NCBI GenBank assembly: GCA_018268085.1
Contig: JAFDXE010000007.1
Span: 62,001-126,000 of the forward strand
DNA length: 64,000 bases
DNA from: Bacteroidota bacterium
Lineage (GTDB): Bacteria > Bacteroidota > Bacteroidia > Chitinophagales > Chitinophagaceae
Direction of reading: 5' to 3'
In this document: positions 37,614-47,138 of the stretch, piece by piece
How positions within the stretch are numbered: position 1 is the first letter of the stretch
How the letters are laid out: each line of letters opens with the position of its first letter
Position numbers and translations under genes: made by a program
Notes under the pieces: model-generated
Told to the model about the DNA's origin: nothing
Seen by the model: only the letters and a program-made list of their open reading frames with translations
Databases searched by the model: none

Positions 37614-39734
37614 TTATTTAAACAGCACATACACCAGTAAACTCATGCAATAAGCAAGACCCGTCATGTAGGCAAGTTGTACGAGCGGCCATTTCCAGCT
37701 TTTTGTTTCACGCTTAACAATAGCGATTGTACTCATACACTGCATGGCGAAAACATAAAAAATCAATAACGATAAACCGGTGGCCAGTGTGTACACCTTT
37801 GTTCCATCCTGCCGAACAGCAGATGACATTTTTTGCCGAAGTGTACTATCTGTTTCATCTGCGCCTTCGCCAACACTATACAAGGTTGCCATGGTGCCCA
37901 CAAATACTTCTCTTGCCGCAAATGAAGTTACCAGTGCAATGCCGATCTTCCAGTCGAAACCCAATGGCGCAATTACCGGTTCAATGGCTTTACCTAAAGT
38001 GCCGGCGAAGGAAGTTTGCAGCAAGGCCGCTTTTTTCTGCCTGGTTAATTCAGCAGATTTATCCGGCTGCTGAAGGATCTGCGCATCATAGCTGTTTGTT
38101 ACTGCACGCATCTTTTCCGGCGGACCGTAGTTGCTCAATCCCCATAACAAAAGACTGATGATCATGATCACCTTTCCTGCCTGGAAGACAAAGATCTTTG
38201 CCTTTTCTATCATGGTGTACAGTACATTCTTCCATCTTGGGTTCCTGTACACCGGGAGTTCAAGAATAAAATAGCTGCGTTCAACAGATTTGATAAACCA
38301 TTTCATCACCCAGGCCACCACGAGAGCCATTACTGTTCCCAGCAGGTACAATAACATCATCACCAGCCCCTGCAGGCTTAAAAAACCAAAATATATTTTT
38401 GAAGGAATTACCAATGCAATTAAAATGGTGTACACCGGCAGCCTTGCACTACAGCTCATCAATGGCGTTACCATAATGGTGAGCAACCGTTCTTTTTTAT
38501 TTTCAATATTCCTTGCGGACATAATTGCAGGCACTGCACACGCAAAACCACTGATCATGGGCATTACGCTTTTACCATTCAACCCAACTTTTCGCATAAG
38601 CTTATCTGTTAGGAAGCTGATCCTGGCCATATACCCTGTATCTTCCAGCAGTGTAATAATTCCGAACAGGATCATGATCTGCGGGATAAACACAACAATC
38701 CCGCTTAATCCCGCCACGATTCCATTCAGTAACAGATCGCTCCACCAGGTTGCTGGTAAGATGCCCGACAACCAGCCACTGAATGTTCCAAAGCCCCAGT
38801 CTATAAAATCCATCGGGTATTTGGCAATCCAGAAAACACTTTGGAACAAAATGAATAATACCGCCAGTAAAATAATGTATCCCCAGCGGCGATGTAATAA
38901 AATATTATCGAGTCTTTCTGTGAATAAACTTTTTTGCAAAGGGTCGCTCTCCACTACTGTTTGCTGCATAATGTGTTTTATGCGTGCATACCGTTGCATG
39001 ATCTCTTCTGCCTGTGTGCGTGTGGGATTGAAATTATTTTTTCGTTCTGTTTCTTCTATCTGTTCCTGTAAACGTTCATCCAGTAAAAAGTTTTCATGGT
39101 TTATCAGGAAATGAATAGCAGTATAGTTGCTCACCGCTGGTAACATATTTTTTACTTCGGCAACTGCGGAGGGAGCAAGCTGTTCTGCATCAATAAAATC
39201 TCTCGCCTGCACCTGCTGCCCATTTTCTACGGATATTTCAATTGCTTTTTTGAGTGCAGTTATTCCACGATTCTTTCTTGGGTTAATGGATACAATAGGA
39301 ACGCCCAGTTCACGCTCCAGTCCGGGAATATCTATTTGCGTGCCTTTGCTTTTGGCAAGATCCATCATTGATAATGCCACTACAACCGGTATCTTAAGAT
39401 CTATGATCTGTGAACAGAATAAAAGATTTCTTTTCAGGTTACTGGCATCTGCAACCAATAGGATCATATCCGGTTTAATGGATTCGTCTTGTTGCAGCAA
39501 CACTTTATAGGCCACCCATTCATCTGCCCGCTTAGGATATAAACTGTATGTACCGGGAAGGTCGATGAAGTTTGCAGTAATGTTTTCGCTGATGGTGCTG
39601 GTGCCGGTCTTTTTATCTACCGTTACACCCGGAAAATTTCCTACTTTCTGGTTAAGACCGGTTAATACATTAAACAAGGAACTCTTTCCGCTGTTGGGAT
39701 TTCCCACTAATGCAATATTGATGCGCCTGCTCAA
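37614..39734 (-). CDS. feoB: Ferrous iron transporter FeoB
   Basis: FeoB (706 residues with the chosen start) imports Fe2+ with a cytoplasmic N-terminal G domain. G1 is GNPNSGKSS (11-19), G3 DLPGTYSL (about 57) and G4 SMMDLAKSKG. The GDP-dissociation-inhibitor helical region and about ten membrane segments follow, with the gate sequences ISGFACAVPAIMSAR and SCSARLPVYTILIAL. The open frame reaches a TTG at 39761, but that codon lies inside an exact TATTTTTG promoter box. The next TTG at 39734 (MSRRINIALVGNPN) puts the G domain at its usual distance from the N-terminus. No feoA is adjacent, and no Fur box was recognised. Confidence 0.92.
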   Translation of the reverse strand: MSRRINIALVGNPNSGKSSLFNVLTGLNQKVGNFPGVTVDKKTGTSTISENITANFIDLPGTYSLYPKRADEWVAYKVLLQQDESIKPDMILLVADASNLKRNLLFCSQIIDLKIPVVVALSMMDLAKSKGTQIDIPGLERELGVPIVSINPRKNRGITALKKAIEISVENGQQVQARDFIDAEQLAPSAVAEVKNMLPAVSNYTAIHFLINHENFLLDERLQEQIEETERKNNFNPTRTQAEEIMQRYARIKHIMQQTVVESDPLQKSLFTERLDNILLHRRWGYIILLAVLFILFQSVFWIAKYPMDFIDWGFGTFSGWLSGILPATWWSDLLLNGIVAGLSGIVVFIPQIMILFGIITLLEDTGYMARISFLTDKLMRKVGLNGKSVMPMISGFACAVPAIMSARNIENKKERLLTIMVTPLMSCSARLPVYTILIALVIPSKIYFGFLSLQGLVMMLLYLLGTVMALVVAWVMKWFIKSVERSYFILELPVYRNPRWKNVLYTMIEKAKIFVFQAGKVIMIISLLLWGLSNYGPPEKMRAVTNSYDAQILQQPDKSAELTRQKKAALLQTSFAGTLGKAIEPVIAPLGFDWKIGIALVTSFAAREVFVGTMATLYSVGEGADETDSTLRQKMSSAVRQDGTKVYTLATGLSLLIFYVFAMQCMSTIAIVKRETKSWKWPLVQLAYMTGLAYCMSLLVYVLFK

Positions 39735-39758
39735 TCCGGATGCTTTTAAAAATGTCAG

Positions 39759-39766
39759 CAAAAATA
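39759..39766 (-). promoter_or_regulatory. feoB promoter -7 box
   Basis: TATTTTTG on the minus strand, 24 nt before the TTG chosen as start and overlapping the upstream in-frame TTG at 39761. The expected -33 site reads TTC instead of TTG. Confidence 0.55.
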
Positions 39767-39831
39767 GTATTAACTGGCTATGTGAACTTACGAATTAAAG
39801 AAAGTTGGATACGATAACGGGAATATAAATA

Positions 39832-39863
39832 TTGGCATCACAAACGAGGGTTGTTTACATTTG
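39832..39863 (+). promoter_or_regulatory. M28 peptidase promoter
   Basis: TTG (39832-39834), 21-bp spacer, TACATTTG (39856-39863): an exact consensus. Transcription should begin near 39868-39872, which excludes a protein start at 39832. Confidence 0.75.
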
Positions 39864-39882
39864 CATTTCAATGACCACAGAT

Positions 39883-41478
39883 ATGAGAAAAATACTATTC
39901 GGATTCCTGCTTGTTGTTCAACAGGCATCTGCACAAACACCGGATGCAGATAAAAAAACATTGGCTAACCTGCAAAATTCAATTGGTTACCTGGCAGATG
40001 ATAAACTTGAAGGAAGAAGAACAGGAACAGCGGGAGAAAAACTGGCTTATGAATTTATTATTGATCAGTTTAAAAAATCGGGTTTGAAACCGATGGGCGA
40101 TAAAAAAACTTTTTTACAGGCATTTGATGTAAAAGACGGGCGTGAAATAAAAGAGGAAACGGCACTCAGCATTTCTGGAACTAAACTTACAGTAAAAGAT
40201 GACTTTTTTCCACTGGCTTATTCCGGAAATACTTCCATGATAAAATTTCCAAATGCATCGGCGGCTTCCATCAAATATTTTGATATTTCCAAAGCTGTGG
40301 AAGACAATGCAACCAACCCACATTTTGATTTAAAAGAATTTATTTACAGTGCTGCTAAATCTGCACAAACAGAAGGAAAGAAAATATTTATCGTTTATAA
40401 TCCATCTTCAAAAAATGATGTTGTATTTGATTCGAAAGATAAAGCAGAACGCTTGAAAATACCGGTATTGTTTTATAATAATATTTCACCCATACCCTCT
40501 GATTTCACCGTTACGGTAAACATTGAAGAAAAAATCCGTACAGGGCATAATGTTGTTGGTTACATTAACAATGCTGCAACCAATACCATTGTCATCGGCG
40601 CACATTACGATCATCTTGGTTACGGTGAAGACCACAATTCTTTGTATGCAGGAAAAGATAAAGAAGTACACAACGGTGCAGATGATAATGCCAGTGGCGT
40701 AGCAGCCCTGCTCGAACTGGGTAATTGGCTTTCTACCTCTTCGCTTAAAAAATATAATTATTGCATTGTTGCGTTTTCAGGTGAAGAACTGGGACTGTAT
40801 GGTTCAAAATATTTTGCAGACAATAGTCCTGTTGATTTAAAAACAGTAAACTACATGCTGAACATGGATATGGTTGGACGACTGAACGACAGCACGCACG
40901 GATTGAATGTTGGCGGATACGGCACTTCTCCCTCATGGGCCGACATCATTAAAAAAGAAGTTCCGGGATTGAAAATTAAAACCGACAGCAGCGGCACCGG
41001 GCCCAGCGATCATACTTCTTTTTACAAAAAAGATATTCCTGTATTGTATTTCTTCACAGGGTCACACAGCGACTATCACAAACCAACCGATGATGCCAAT
41101 AAAATAAATTATACGGGAGAAGTGGCTGTGATCAATTATATAAAAGATGTACTCACGGCAACAGACAAAAAAGAAAAACTATCCTTTTTAAAAACCAGGG
41201 ATGCGGCTTCTACAAAAAATACATTTAAGGTTTCGATCGGCATCATGCCCGATTATACTTTTGATGGTGATGGGGTGAAAGTGGATGCGGTGATCGACAA
41301 CAGGCCGGCACAAAAAGCCGGAGTAATGGCCGGTGATGTGTTGTTCCAATTGGGTGATTATCCATTTCATGATGTGGAAACGTATATGCAGGCATTGAAT
41401 AAATTCAACAAAGGAGACGGAACCAAACTAAAGTTAAGAAGAGGAAAAGAGGAGTTGGTTGTTGAGGTTGTTTTTTAA
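39883..41478 (+). CDS. Exported M28 family metallopeptidase with PDZ domain
   Basis: A 531-residue exported di-zinc aminopeptidase-type enzyme with signal peptide MRKILFGFLLVVQQASAQ. All five metal/catalytic elements of M28 are visible: AHYDHLGY (about 240), GADDNASG (about 266), SGEELGL (about 300), NMDMVGR (about 328) and GSHSDYHKPTD (about 396). A PA-type insert lies between 90 and 220. A C-terminal PDZ domain (about 440-528) contains RPAQKAGVMAGDVLFQLG. It probably trims peptides in the periplasm or outside the cell. I use ATG 39883; ATG 39871 (MTTDMRK) is also possible and would make the mRNA nearly leaderless. It is divergent from feoB. Confidence 0.92.
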   Translation: MRKILFGFLLVVQQASAQTPDADKKTLANLQNSIGYLADDKLEGRRTGTAGEKLAYEFIIDQFKKSGLKPMGDKKTFLQAFDVKDGREIKEETALSISGTKLTVKDDFFPLAYSGNTSMIKFPNASAASIKYFDISKAVEDNATNPHFDLKEFIYSAAKSAQTEGKKIFIVYNPSSKNDVVFDSKDKAERLKIPVLFYNNISPIPSDFTVTVNIEEKIRTGHNVVGYINNAATNTIVIGAHYDHLGYGEDHNSLYAGKDKEVHNGADDNASGVAALLELGNWLSTSSLKKYNYCIVAFSGEELGLYGSKYFADNSPVDLKTVNYMLNMDMVGRLNDSTHGLNVGGYGTSPSWADIIKKEVPGLKIKTDSSGTGPSDHTSFYKKDIPVLYFFTGSHSDYHKPTDDANKINYTGEVAVINYIKDVLTATDKKEKLSFLKTRDAASTKNTFKVSIGIMPDYTFDGDGVKVDAVIDNRPAQKAGVMAGDVLFQLGDYPFHDVETYMQALNKFNKGDGTKLKLRRGKEELVVEVVF

Positions 41479-41543
41479 AACACAGTACATTTGTTTTGCA
41501 ATGAATGTTTTAATTCGATTGAATCTATTTTGTACTTAATCCA

Positions 41544-41984
41544 ATGGCAGTAAAATTAAAAATAGACAATGAAACCCTTGCCGAAGAATTTTTCGAAGGC
41601 ACGCGGCTGCTGGGCATTGTTGCTCCTATAAAAGATTACCAGTTTACCTGGAACATTAACCAGTATATGGGTTTCGAATTCAGGATCAATAACAGCCTGG
41701 AGATACAACTCAATAAAAAATCCCGCAATTATTTTTTTTCCATTTATGATTATGAAGTGCCGGGCTGTTGCCTGGTGCATTACCTGTACCACAATCAATA
41801 CGATGGAGAATATCTTCTACCGGAATTTAAACACCTCGATTTTTTATGGCTTACAAAGGGAGAGGATGTAAGCAATGAAGAAATAAACCTGCTTCAGCAA
41901 TCCATTAAACTGTTACCTTCTGTTCAACTGGTTAATGAGATGACGCACGAAAAAATTAAAAATAAACAACACCTTATCTTTTAA
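41544..41984 (+). CDS. IPExxxVDY family protein
   Basis: A 146-residue cytoplasmic protein of the Bacteroidota-specific IPExxxVDY family, with the signature here as LPEFKHLDFLWL (about 92-103). The family function is unknown. Other visible features are an N-terminal KLKIDNETLAEEFFEGTRLLGI and a Lys-rich C-terminus. It is separated from the M28 gene by 65 bp. Its stop overlaps the convergent selD stop by four bases. Confidence 0.88.
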   Translation: MAVKLKIDNETLAEEFFEGTRLLGIVAPIKDYQFTWNINQYMGFEFRINNSLEIQLNKKSRNYFFSIYDYEVPGCCLVHYLYHNQYDGEYLLPEFKHLDFLWLTKGEDVSNEEINLLQQSIKLLPSVQLVNEMTHEKIKNKQHLIF

Positions 41985-43054
41985 TTTTTCACCAGTACTG
42001 TCTTTTCCGTTTTAGCAACAAATCTGCCGATGGGTTCGATGTACTGCTGCAGGCCTTTTTGTTGCAACAATGCAATGATCCCGCCTGCCGCCGTTTCTTT
42101 TACACTGAATAAAATGCCGCCGTTGGTTTGGGGATCCGGTAATAAACTAAAGGCTTCCATAACATTAACGCCTTTTTCAAAACTTACTTTAGTGCTGTAG
42201 CTGTTCCAGTTTCTGAAAGTTGCGTCCGGAACAATGTGTTGGGAAAGGTATTCACGCACACCATCTGCTACCTGAATTTTTGAATAATATAATTCCGCAG
42301 ATAAAGATGCGCCTTCGGCCATTTCAATCAGGTGTCCCATCAATCCGAAACCGGTTACATCTGTCATGGCGGTTACTGTATTCATGGTGCCGAGTAATTC
42401 CCCTATGCTGTTTAGTGCCGCCATCTGATCAATCATTGCGGGAATGTGCTCACTATTTATAACGCCACGTTTTTGTGCGGTGGATAAAATGCCAACCCCA
42501 ATCGGTTTGGTTAAGAATAACAGGTCGCCTTCTTCTGCCGTATTGTTCTTTTTTAAATGTTCAATTTCAATTAAGCCAGTAACTGCCAATCCGAATATAG
42601 GCTCCGCACTGTCAATACTGTGTCCTCCCGCCAATGGAATGCCTGCTGCTGCGCAGATTGCCCTGGCTCCGTTGAGTACCTGCTGTGCAAGCGCAACCGG
42701 TAGTTTTTCAACCGGCCATCCAAGCACTGCAATCGCCATTAACGGTTTTCCGCCCATCGCATACACGTCACTGATAGCATTGGCGGAAGCGATCCTTCCA
42801 AAATCAAATGCATCATCTACGATCGGCATAAAAAAATCAGTAGTAGAAATTACGGCCCGGCCGTTTCCTATATCATACACTGCCGCATCATCATTAGTAC
42901 TGTTACCTACCAGTAAATTTTTATCTGCAATAACCTGCACATTGTTTTGCAATATTTCTTCCAGCACTTTGGGTGCAATCTTACAACCACAACCTGCGCC
43001 CCGTGAGTATTGCGTTAATTTTATTGTATCGGTTAAAGAATTTTCGTTTGTCAT
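41981..43054 (-). CDS. selD: Selenide, water dikinase (selenophosphate synthetase)
   Basis: A 357-residue SelD that makes selenophosphate from selenide and ATP. The catalytic motif is SRGAGCGCKIAP, giving C22 and K25, so the active site uses cysteine rather than selenocysteine. TDFFMPIVDDAFDFGRIASA, GGHSIDSAEPIFGLAVTGL and MTDVTGFGLMGHL are typical AIR-synthase-fold segments. Its ATG overlaps the stop of the upstream gene by one base (TAATG), so translation is probably coupled. It closes the mnmH-unknown-selD operon; the selenophosphate is the donor used by MnmH. Confidence 0.95.
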   Translation of the reverse strand: MTNENSLTDTIKLTQYSRGAGCGCKIAPKVLEEILQNNVQVIADKNLLVGNSTNDDAAVYDIGNGRAVISTTDFFMPIVDDAFDFGRIASANAISDVYAMGGKPLMAIAVLGWPVEKLPVALAQQVLNGARAICAAAGIPLAGGHSIDSAEPIFGLAVTGLIEIEHLKKNNTAEEGDLLFLTKPIGVGILSTAQKRGVINSEHIPAMIDQMAALNSIGELLGTMNTVTAMTDVTGFGLMGHLIEMAEGASLSAELYYSKIQVADGVREYLSQHIVPDATFRNWNSYSTKVSFEKGVNVMEAFSLLPDPQTNGGILFSVKETAAGGIIALLQQKGLQQYIEPIGRFVAKTEKTVLVKN

Positions 43055-44136
43055 TAATTCTTTCGTCTTTTTAAAATTACAGATGCGTTTTTCTGCAGGT
43101 CGCCGCTGAAACGAACCTCGTATGTATCTTTTCCGTCTTTTACCATTAACAGGCCGGTATTGGGTGGAATGGTTCCCAGGCTTTCTGCATACATGATCAG
43201 TTCAATTGTATCTGTTTCTGCCGGGATATGAATCGTTTTGCGAATAGCCGTTGTACTCAATCCCTGTTTTGGCATGATAATAACGCCGTTCATTAAAACA
43301 CTCACGGTATCGCCATCTACTTCTCCGTTGTCGTATAAAGTAAGCACAAGACTATCGGTTTTAAAATACATGGTTTCCTGAACAATGTTTTTTCTCAACA
43401 ATACATCAGCAGCCGCTTCATTTGATTGTACAATTTTTGATTTGGCCGGCGGAAGCCTGGTGGGTTCAACAACAATTTTTTTAGGTTCTGATGTTTTGGC
43501 CACCGGCTCCTTTGTTGTTGCTTTTATTTCGGGAACTGCCGCTTGTGCAACATCAGAAACTTTGCTCAATGATTTTTCTTCTTCTGCCTGGCGCAATTCA
43601 TTGTCTTTTGCAACAAACGATAATTCGTTATCCATTTTTAGTTCCTGTAAATGCGGAATCAGGTCGGATTGTTTTCTGAAATCATTTTTGCGTTGCAGTT
43701 TCACCATTCCCGTTACGGGCGCATAGGTTTTTGTTCTGTTGGTTGAAAATGGTCCTTCCAGCCTGAGTATGGAATCCTGCACATACAGTTCGAGCACATG
43801 CAAACGCTTTACACCCTTTGGTGCTTTTTCAGGATAATTTTTTGTTACGATGTCAACATCTTCAATAATGATCTTTCCGTCATCTCGTTTTACTTTTACT
43901 TTTTTTACAACAAAATAATTTCTGTCGCTGTCGTTGTACATCGTGTACGAATAGCCGAACATTTTGTTTTTTTCTTCGCTGATGCCAATCTCGTATTTGT
44001 AATACTGGTGTGTGCTGTCGTTATACAAAGATCCTTTCCACAAACCGGTGATGTCGGTTTCCTGTGGCTTTTCCTGTGCCGGTAAGAGTGCCGGTAAAAA
44101 AAGAAGGAATACAATCAGGAATGTACTGTTACGCAT
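43054..44136 (-). CDS. Exported protein of unknown function in the selenium operon
   Basis: A 360-residue exported protein with signal peptide 1-21 (ending LLPAQ). The N-terminal domain (about 24-140) is beta-rich: DITGLWKGSLYNDSTHQYYK, KKVKVKRDDGKIIIEDVDIV. A charged linker follows (about 150-245). The C-terminal domain (about 255-360) has the series LVLTLYDNGEVDGDTVSVLM then GTIPPNTGLLMV, a type of extracytoplasmic domain I have seen in Bacteroidota proteins but cannot name. ATG 44136 is chosen for the signal peptide over an in-frame start at 44181. The gene overlaps mnmH by 22 bp and selD by 1 bp, so it is translated between two selenium enzymes. No Cys-rich or metal motif hints at selenium chemistry. 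Confidence 0.75.
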   Translation of the reverse strand: MRNSTFLIVFLLFLPALLPAQEKPQETDITGLWKGSLYNDSTHQYYKYEIGISEEKNKMFGYSYTMYNDSDRNYFVVKKVKVKRDDGKIIIEDVDIVTKNYPEKAPKGVKRLHVLELYVQDSILRLEGPFSTNRTKTYAPVTGMVKLQRKNDFRKQSDLIPHLQELKMDNELSFVAKDNELRQAEEEKSLSKVSDVAQAAVPEIKATTKEPVAKTSEPKKIVVEPTRLPPAKSKIVQSNEAAADVLLRKNIVQETMYFKTDSLVLTLYDNGEVDGDTVSVLMNGVIIMPKQGLSTTAIRKTIHIPAETDTIELIMYAESLGTIPPNTGLLMVKDGKDTYEVRFSGDLQKNASVILKRRKN

Positions 44137-45179
44137 GAAAGTAGTTTTTCTGTATTTGATATTGCATGTACTTTTTCGCAATGTAATGTTGTTATAAGTG
44201 TTGAGGCATTTTCCCTGTTGTGCAATCCTTTCAGGTAGGCTTTGTCGTAATATTTTAAAAGAATTTCAAAACAGGATCGGTAATCTTCTTCAATTAAAAA
44301 TCCAACGGCTGTTTTTGTTTCGAGCGGGCCCAGGCGTTTTTTAATTCTTACCATTGAATTGATGAGCTTCTCTTTGTTTTTAAGCCCATAGGTTTTTAAA
44401 ATATAATCCAGCCTTTGTTCAAACGGGATGTCTAAAAAATAAACCCGTTTACTGCGCATCGTTTTCCAGAATGCCGGAGGTATGTTCAGATCACCAATGC
44501 GCTGGCTTTCATCTTCCAGCCAGGTATGCCGGCTTTTGTGGTGAAACAATTCCTGGGCAAGCTTGTTTTCAAACATTTCCTGGGTGGGTTGCATTCCATT
44601 GTTTCCGAATGCCGATCCTTTATGATTGGCTAATTGCTCCAGGTCAATAACCGCATGATCTAACTGCCGCAATTGAGCAATTAATTCTGTTTTACCACTT
44701 CCCGTATAGCCGCCAATTACCGATAACTCATACGGTTGCTCAAATTGTTTCAACACCCAGTTGCGGTAAGCTTTGTATCCACCAACAATCGTGTACACAT
44801 CAAATCCATATAAGTCGAGCAGCCAGGCCACGCCTGCACTGCGCATGCCCCCACGCCAGCAATGAACTACAATGCTGTTGTGTTGCTCTGATGTTGCGGA
44901 ATGCATGGATGCATGTTCTGTTACCATTGCTTCAGCCTGTTCAACCATTGCTTTCATTTTCACTCCAAAAAAATCCAGGCCGTGTTTTATCGCTTTTTGT
45001 TTTCCGATTTGTTTATACGCTGTACCCACAATTTTTCGTTCTTCATCGCTGAATAACGGTAAGCTGTATGCGCCGGGTATATGTGCATGATTGTATTCGC
45101 CCGGGCTGCGTACATCGAACACAGGCAGGTGTACAGGAAAATCTGCAAATTGTTGTATGGTAATTTTCTTTATTGCCAT
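44115..45179 (-). CDS. mnmH: tRNA 2-selenouridine synthase (SelU/YbbB)
   Basis: This 354-residue enzyme replaces sulfur by selenium in the wobble 2-thiouridine of some tRNAs, using selenophosphate. An N-terminal rhodanese domain (about 1-140; FDVRSPGEYNHAHIPGAYSL) has the catalytic cysteine in VVHCWRGGMRSAG (about 106). It is followed by a P-loop domain with GGYTGSGKTE (about 155-164) and WLEDESQRIGDL. First gene of the operon with the exported unknown and selD. No clear promoter box in the 95-bp gap after rho. Confidence 0.95.
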   Translation of the reverse strand: MAIKKITIQQFADFPVHLPVFDVRSPGEYNHAHIPGAYSLPLFSDEERKIVGTAYKQIGKQKAIKHGLDFFGVKMKAMVEQAEAMVTEHASMHSATSEQHNSIVVHCWRGGMRSAGVAWLLDLYGFDVYTIVGGYKAYRNWVLKQFEQPYELSVIGGYTGSGKTELIAQLRQLDHAVIDLEQLANHKGSAFGNNGMQPTQEMFENKLAQELFHHKSRHTWLEDESQRIGDLNIPPAFWKTMRSKRVYFLDIPFEQRLDYILKTYGLKNKEKLINSMVRIKKRLGPLETKTAVGFLIEEDYRSCFEILLKYYDKAYLKGLHNRENASTLITTLHCEKVHAISNTEKLLSCVTVHS

Positions 45180-45204
45180 AAGGCTTTGCTAAGTTAGTGC
45201 CTGT

Positions 45205-45237
45205 TTATAAAAAATAAAAACCGTCTTACCGACGGTT
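45205..45237 (-). terminator. Intrinsic terminator of rho
   Basis: On the minus strand: AACCGTC (45237-45231) / GACGGTT (45225-45219), 5-nt loop, followed by TTTATTTTTTATAAA. It lies between rho and mnmH and should separate the two units. Confidence 0.85.
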
Positions 45238-45274
45238 CTTATTGTATGTAGCGTTTATTAGTGTTGTATGTTGA

Positions 45275-46921
45275 TTATCCGTTCATGGATGTAAGGAATT
45301 CTACATTGTCTTTTGTGCCTTTCATATTCTTCAGCAAAGTGTTGATTGCTTCTTCAGGATTCATATCTGCCATGTGTTTACGAAGGATCCACATGCGGCC
45401 GAGTGTGTCTTTATCCAGTAACAGGTCGTCGCGGCGTGTTGAAGAAGAAACGATATCAATTGCCGGGTAAATGCGTCGGTTCGACAATTTACGTTCGAGC
45501 TGCAACTCCATATTACCGGTTCCTTTAAATTCTTCGAAAATCACTTCATCCATTTTACTTCCTGTTTCTACAAGGGCTGTTGCAATGATGGTAAGTGAAC
45601 CGCCATTTTCTATTTTACGGGCAGCACCGAAAAACTGTTTTGGTTTCTGCATCGCATTGGCTTCCACACCACCCGATAGTACTTTACCGGATGAAGGCGC
45701 AACCGTATTGTGTGCTCTTGCCAAACGTGTGATGGAATCCAGCAATATCACCACATCATGTCCGCATTCTACCAGCCGTTTTGCTTTTTGTAAAGCGATG
45801 GTACTTACTTTCACGTGCTTCTCTGCCGGTTCATCGAATGTGGAAGCGATCACTTCTGCCCGTACGCTTCTTTCCATATCGGTTACCTCTTCCGGCCTTT
45901 CATCTACCAGTACAACCATCAGGTAACATTCCGGGTGGTTTTCGGCGATTGCATTGGCCAGCTCTTTCAGCAACATTGTTTTACCGGTTTTCGGCTGTGC
46001 AACGATCAGTCCACGCTGTCCTTTACCAATGGGTGTGAACAGGTCCATGATACGAGTGCTGTAATTATCTGCTTTTGTGGTAAGATTTAATTTTTCGAAA
46101 GGGAATAACGGTGTCAGGTAGTCGAAGGGAACACGGTCTCTTACTTCTTCGGGGCTTTTACCATTGATCGTTTCTACTTTTAATAAGGCAAAGTATTTTT
46201 CTCCTTCTTTGGGCGGACGAACAGAGCCGTACACCGTATCGCCGGTTTTTAGTCCGAATAATTTTATCTGTGAAGGAGAAACATAGATATCATCCGGTGA
46301 GGAAAGATAGTTATAGTCGCTGCTGCGTAAGAAACCATATCCGTCGGGCATCATTTCCAGTACGCCTTCGCCGAGTACAACACCATCAAATTCGATATTA
46401 AATGCAGGAGGTTCTTTTTTAAATTGCTGGTAAGGGCGATTATCTTTTCCCGTAACTACCGGTTCTTCAATTGTTACTTCCGGTTGCTGAATATCTTCTT
46501 CATGCAACATTTGTGCAATAGCCGGCGGAATGGTTGTTTCAGAATCTGATATCGGCAGGATCTCTCCTTCTTCATCGGTGTCTGCTGAATCGTCCATATC
46601 AGATTTATATTTTTTCATCGGAACTTTCTTCTCCGGTTCCGCTTTTCTCGCCCTGTTAGGGTGTATGTCTTTTTTTGTTTCTTCTTTTTCTGTAGCAGCT
46701 TCTTTAGGAGTGGCGCCTGCTTCTGATTTCAAAATTCTTTTGCGCTTTGGTTTTTCACCACCAGGCGTTTTACTGTCTGATTTCATATTGGTTTGTTTGT
46801 CCAGGATGGTTTTGATAAGGTCCTGTTTCGTGAGTTTTTTGGGATTTGGAATATCTAATTCTTCTGCGATATCCAGCAATTCCGGAACGAGCAGGTCGTT
46901 CAGTTGCGATAGGTTGTACAT
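45275..46921 (-). CDS. rho: Transcription termination factor Rho
   Basis: At 548 residues this is longer than E. coli Rho (about 420) because of a charged insert (about 43-175, Lys/Glu/Asp-rich) between the Rho_N helical domain (1-42) and the RNA-binding cold-shock domain (about 185-260; [21 protein letters not shown]). The hexameric ATPase core has Walker [10 protein letters not shown] (about 308), [13 protein letters not shown] and [14 protein letters not shown], and the family's [20 protein letters not shown]. Rho translocates along RNA and releases polymerase. Inserts of this kind are known in Bacteroidota Rho. An intrinsic terminator follows the gene. Confidence 0.96.
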   Translation of the reverse strand: MYNLSQLNDLLVPELLDIAEELDIPNPKKLTKQDLIKTILDKQTNMKSDSKTPGGEKPKRKRILKSEAGATPKEAATEKEETKKDIHPNRARKAEPEKKVPMKKYKSDMDDSADTDEEGEILPISDSETTIPPAIAQMLHEEDIQQPEVTIEEPVVTGKDNRPYQQFKKEPPAFNIEFDGVVLGEGVLEMMPDGYGFLRSSDYNYLSSPDDIYVSPSQIKLFGLKTGDTVYGSVRPPKEGEKYFALLKVETINGKSPEEVRDRVPFDYLTPLFPFEKLNLTTKADNYSTRIMDLFTPIGKGQRGLIVAQPKTGKTMLLKELANAIAENHPECYLMVVLVDERPEEVTDMERSVRAEVIASTFDEPAEKHVKVSTIALQKAKRLVECGHDVVILLDSITRLARAHNTVAPSSGKVLSGGVEANAMQKPKQFFGAARKIENGGSLTIIATALVETGSKMDEVIFEEFKGTGNMELQLERKLSNRRIYPAIDIVSSSTRRDDLLLDKDTLGRMWILRKHMADMNPEEAINTLLKNMKGTKDNVEFLTSMNG

Positions 46922-47138
46922 AAAATATAAGCAAATGCGTTTTTCAAAAATTCCGCTCTAAATGATGTGATTACTGTAGTTGAAAATTAATGCTGATGGA
47001 AGAGACTGTATTACTGAAGCAATTAGATAAGGGTTATCTACCCAGCCGTTTCCGTTGCAATAATACACAGATTTTGGTAAATAAAAGAATTTTTCTTGCC
47101 GGGTGCTTTTCATCATACACCTGTTCAATTCTCCTCTG

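Noticed and set aside
39735..39761. Longer feoB with a TTG start at 39761
   Set aside because: The codon is part of an exact TATTTTTG promoter box and adds residues not expected before the FeoB G domain.
41981..43054. Selenocysteine in SelD
   Set aside because: The active-site codon encodes cysteine (GCGCK) and there is no in-frame TGA; selenium use seems limited to tRNA in what is visible here.
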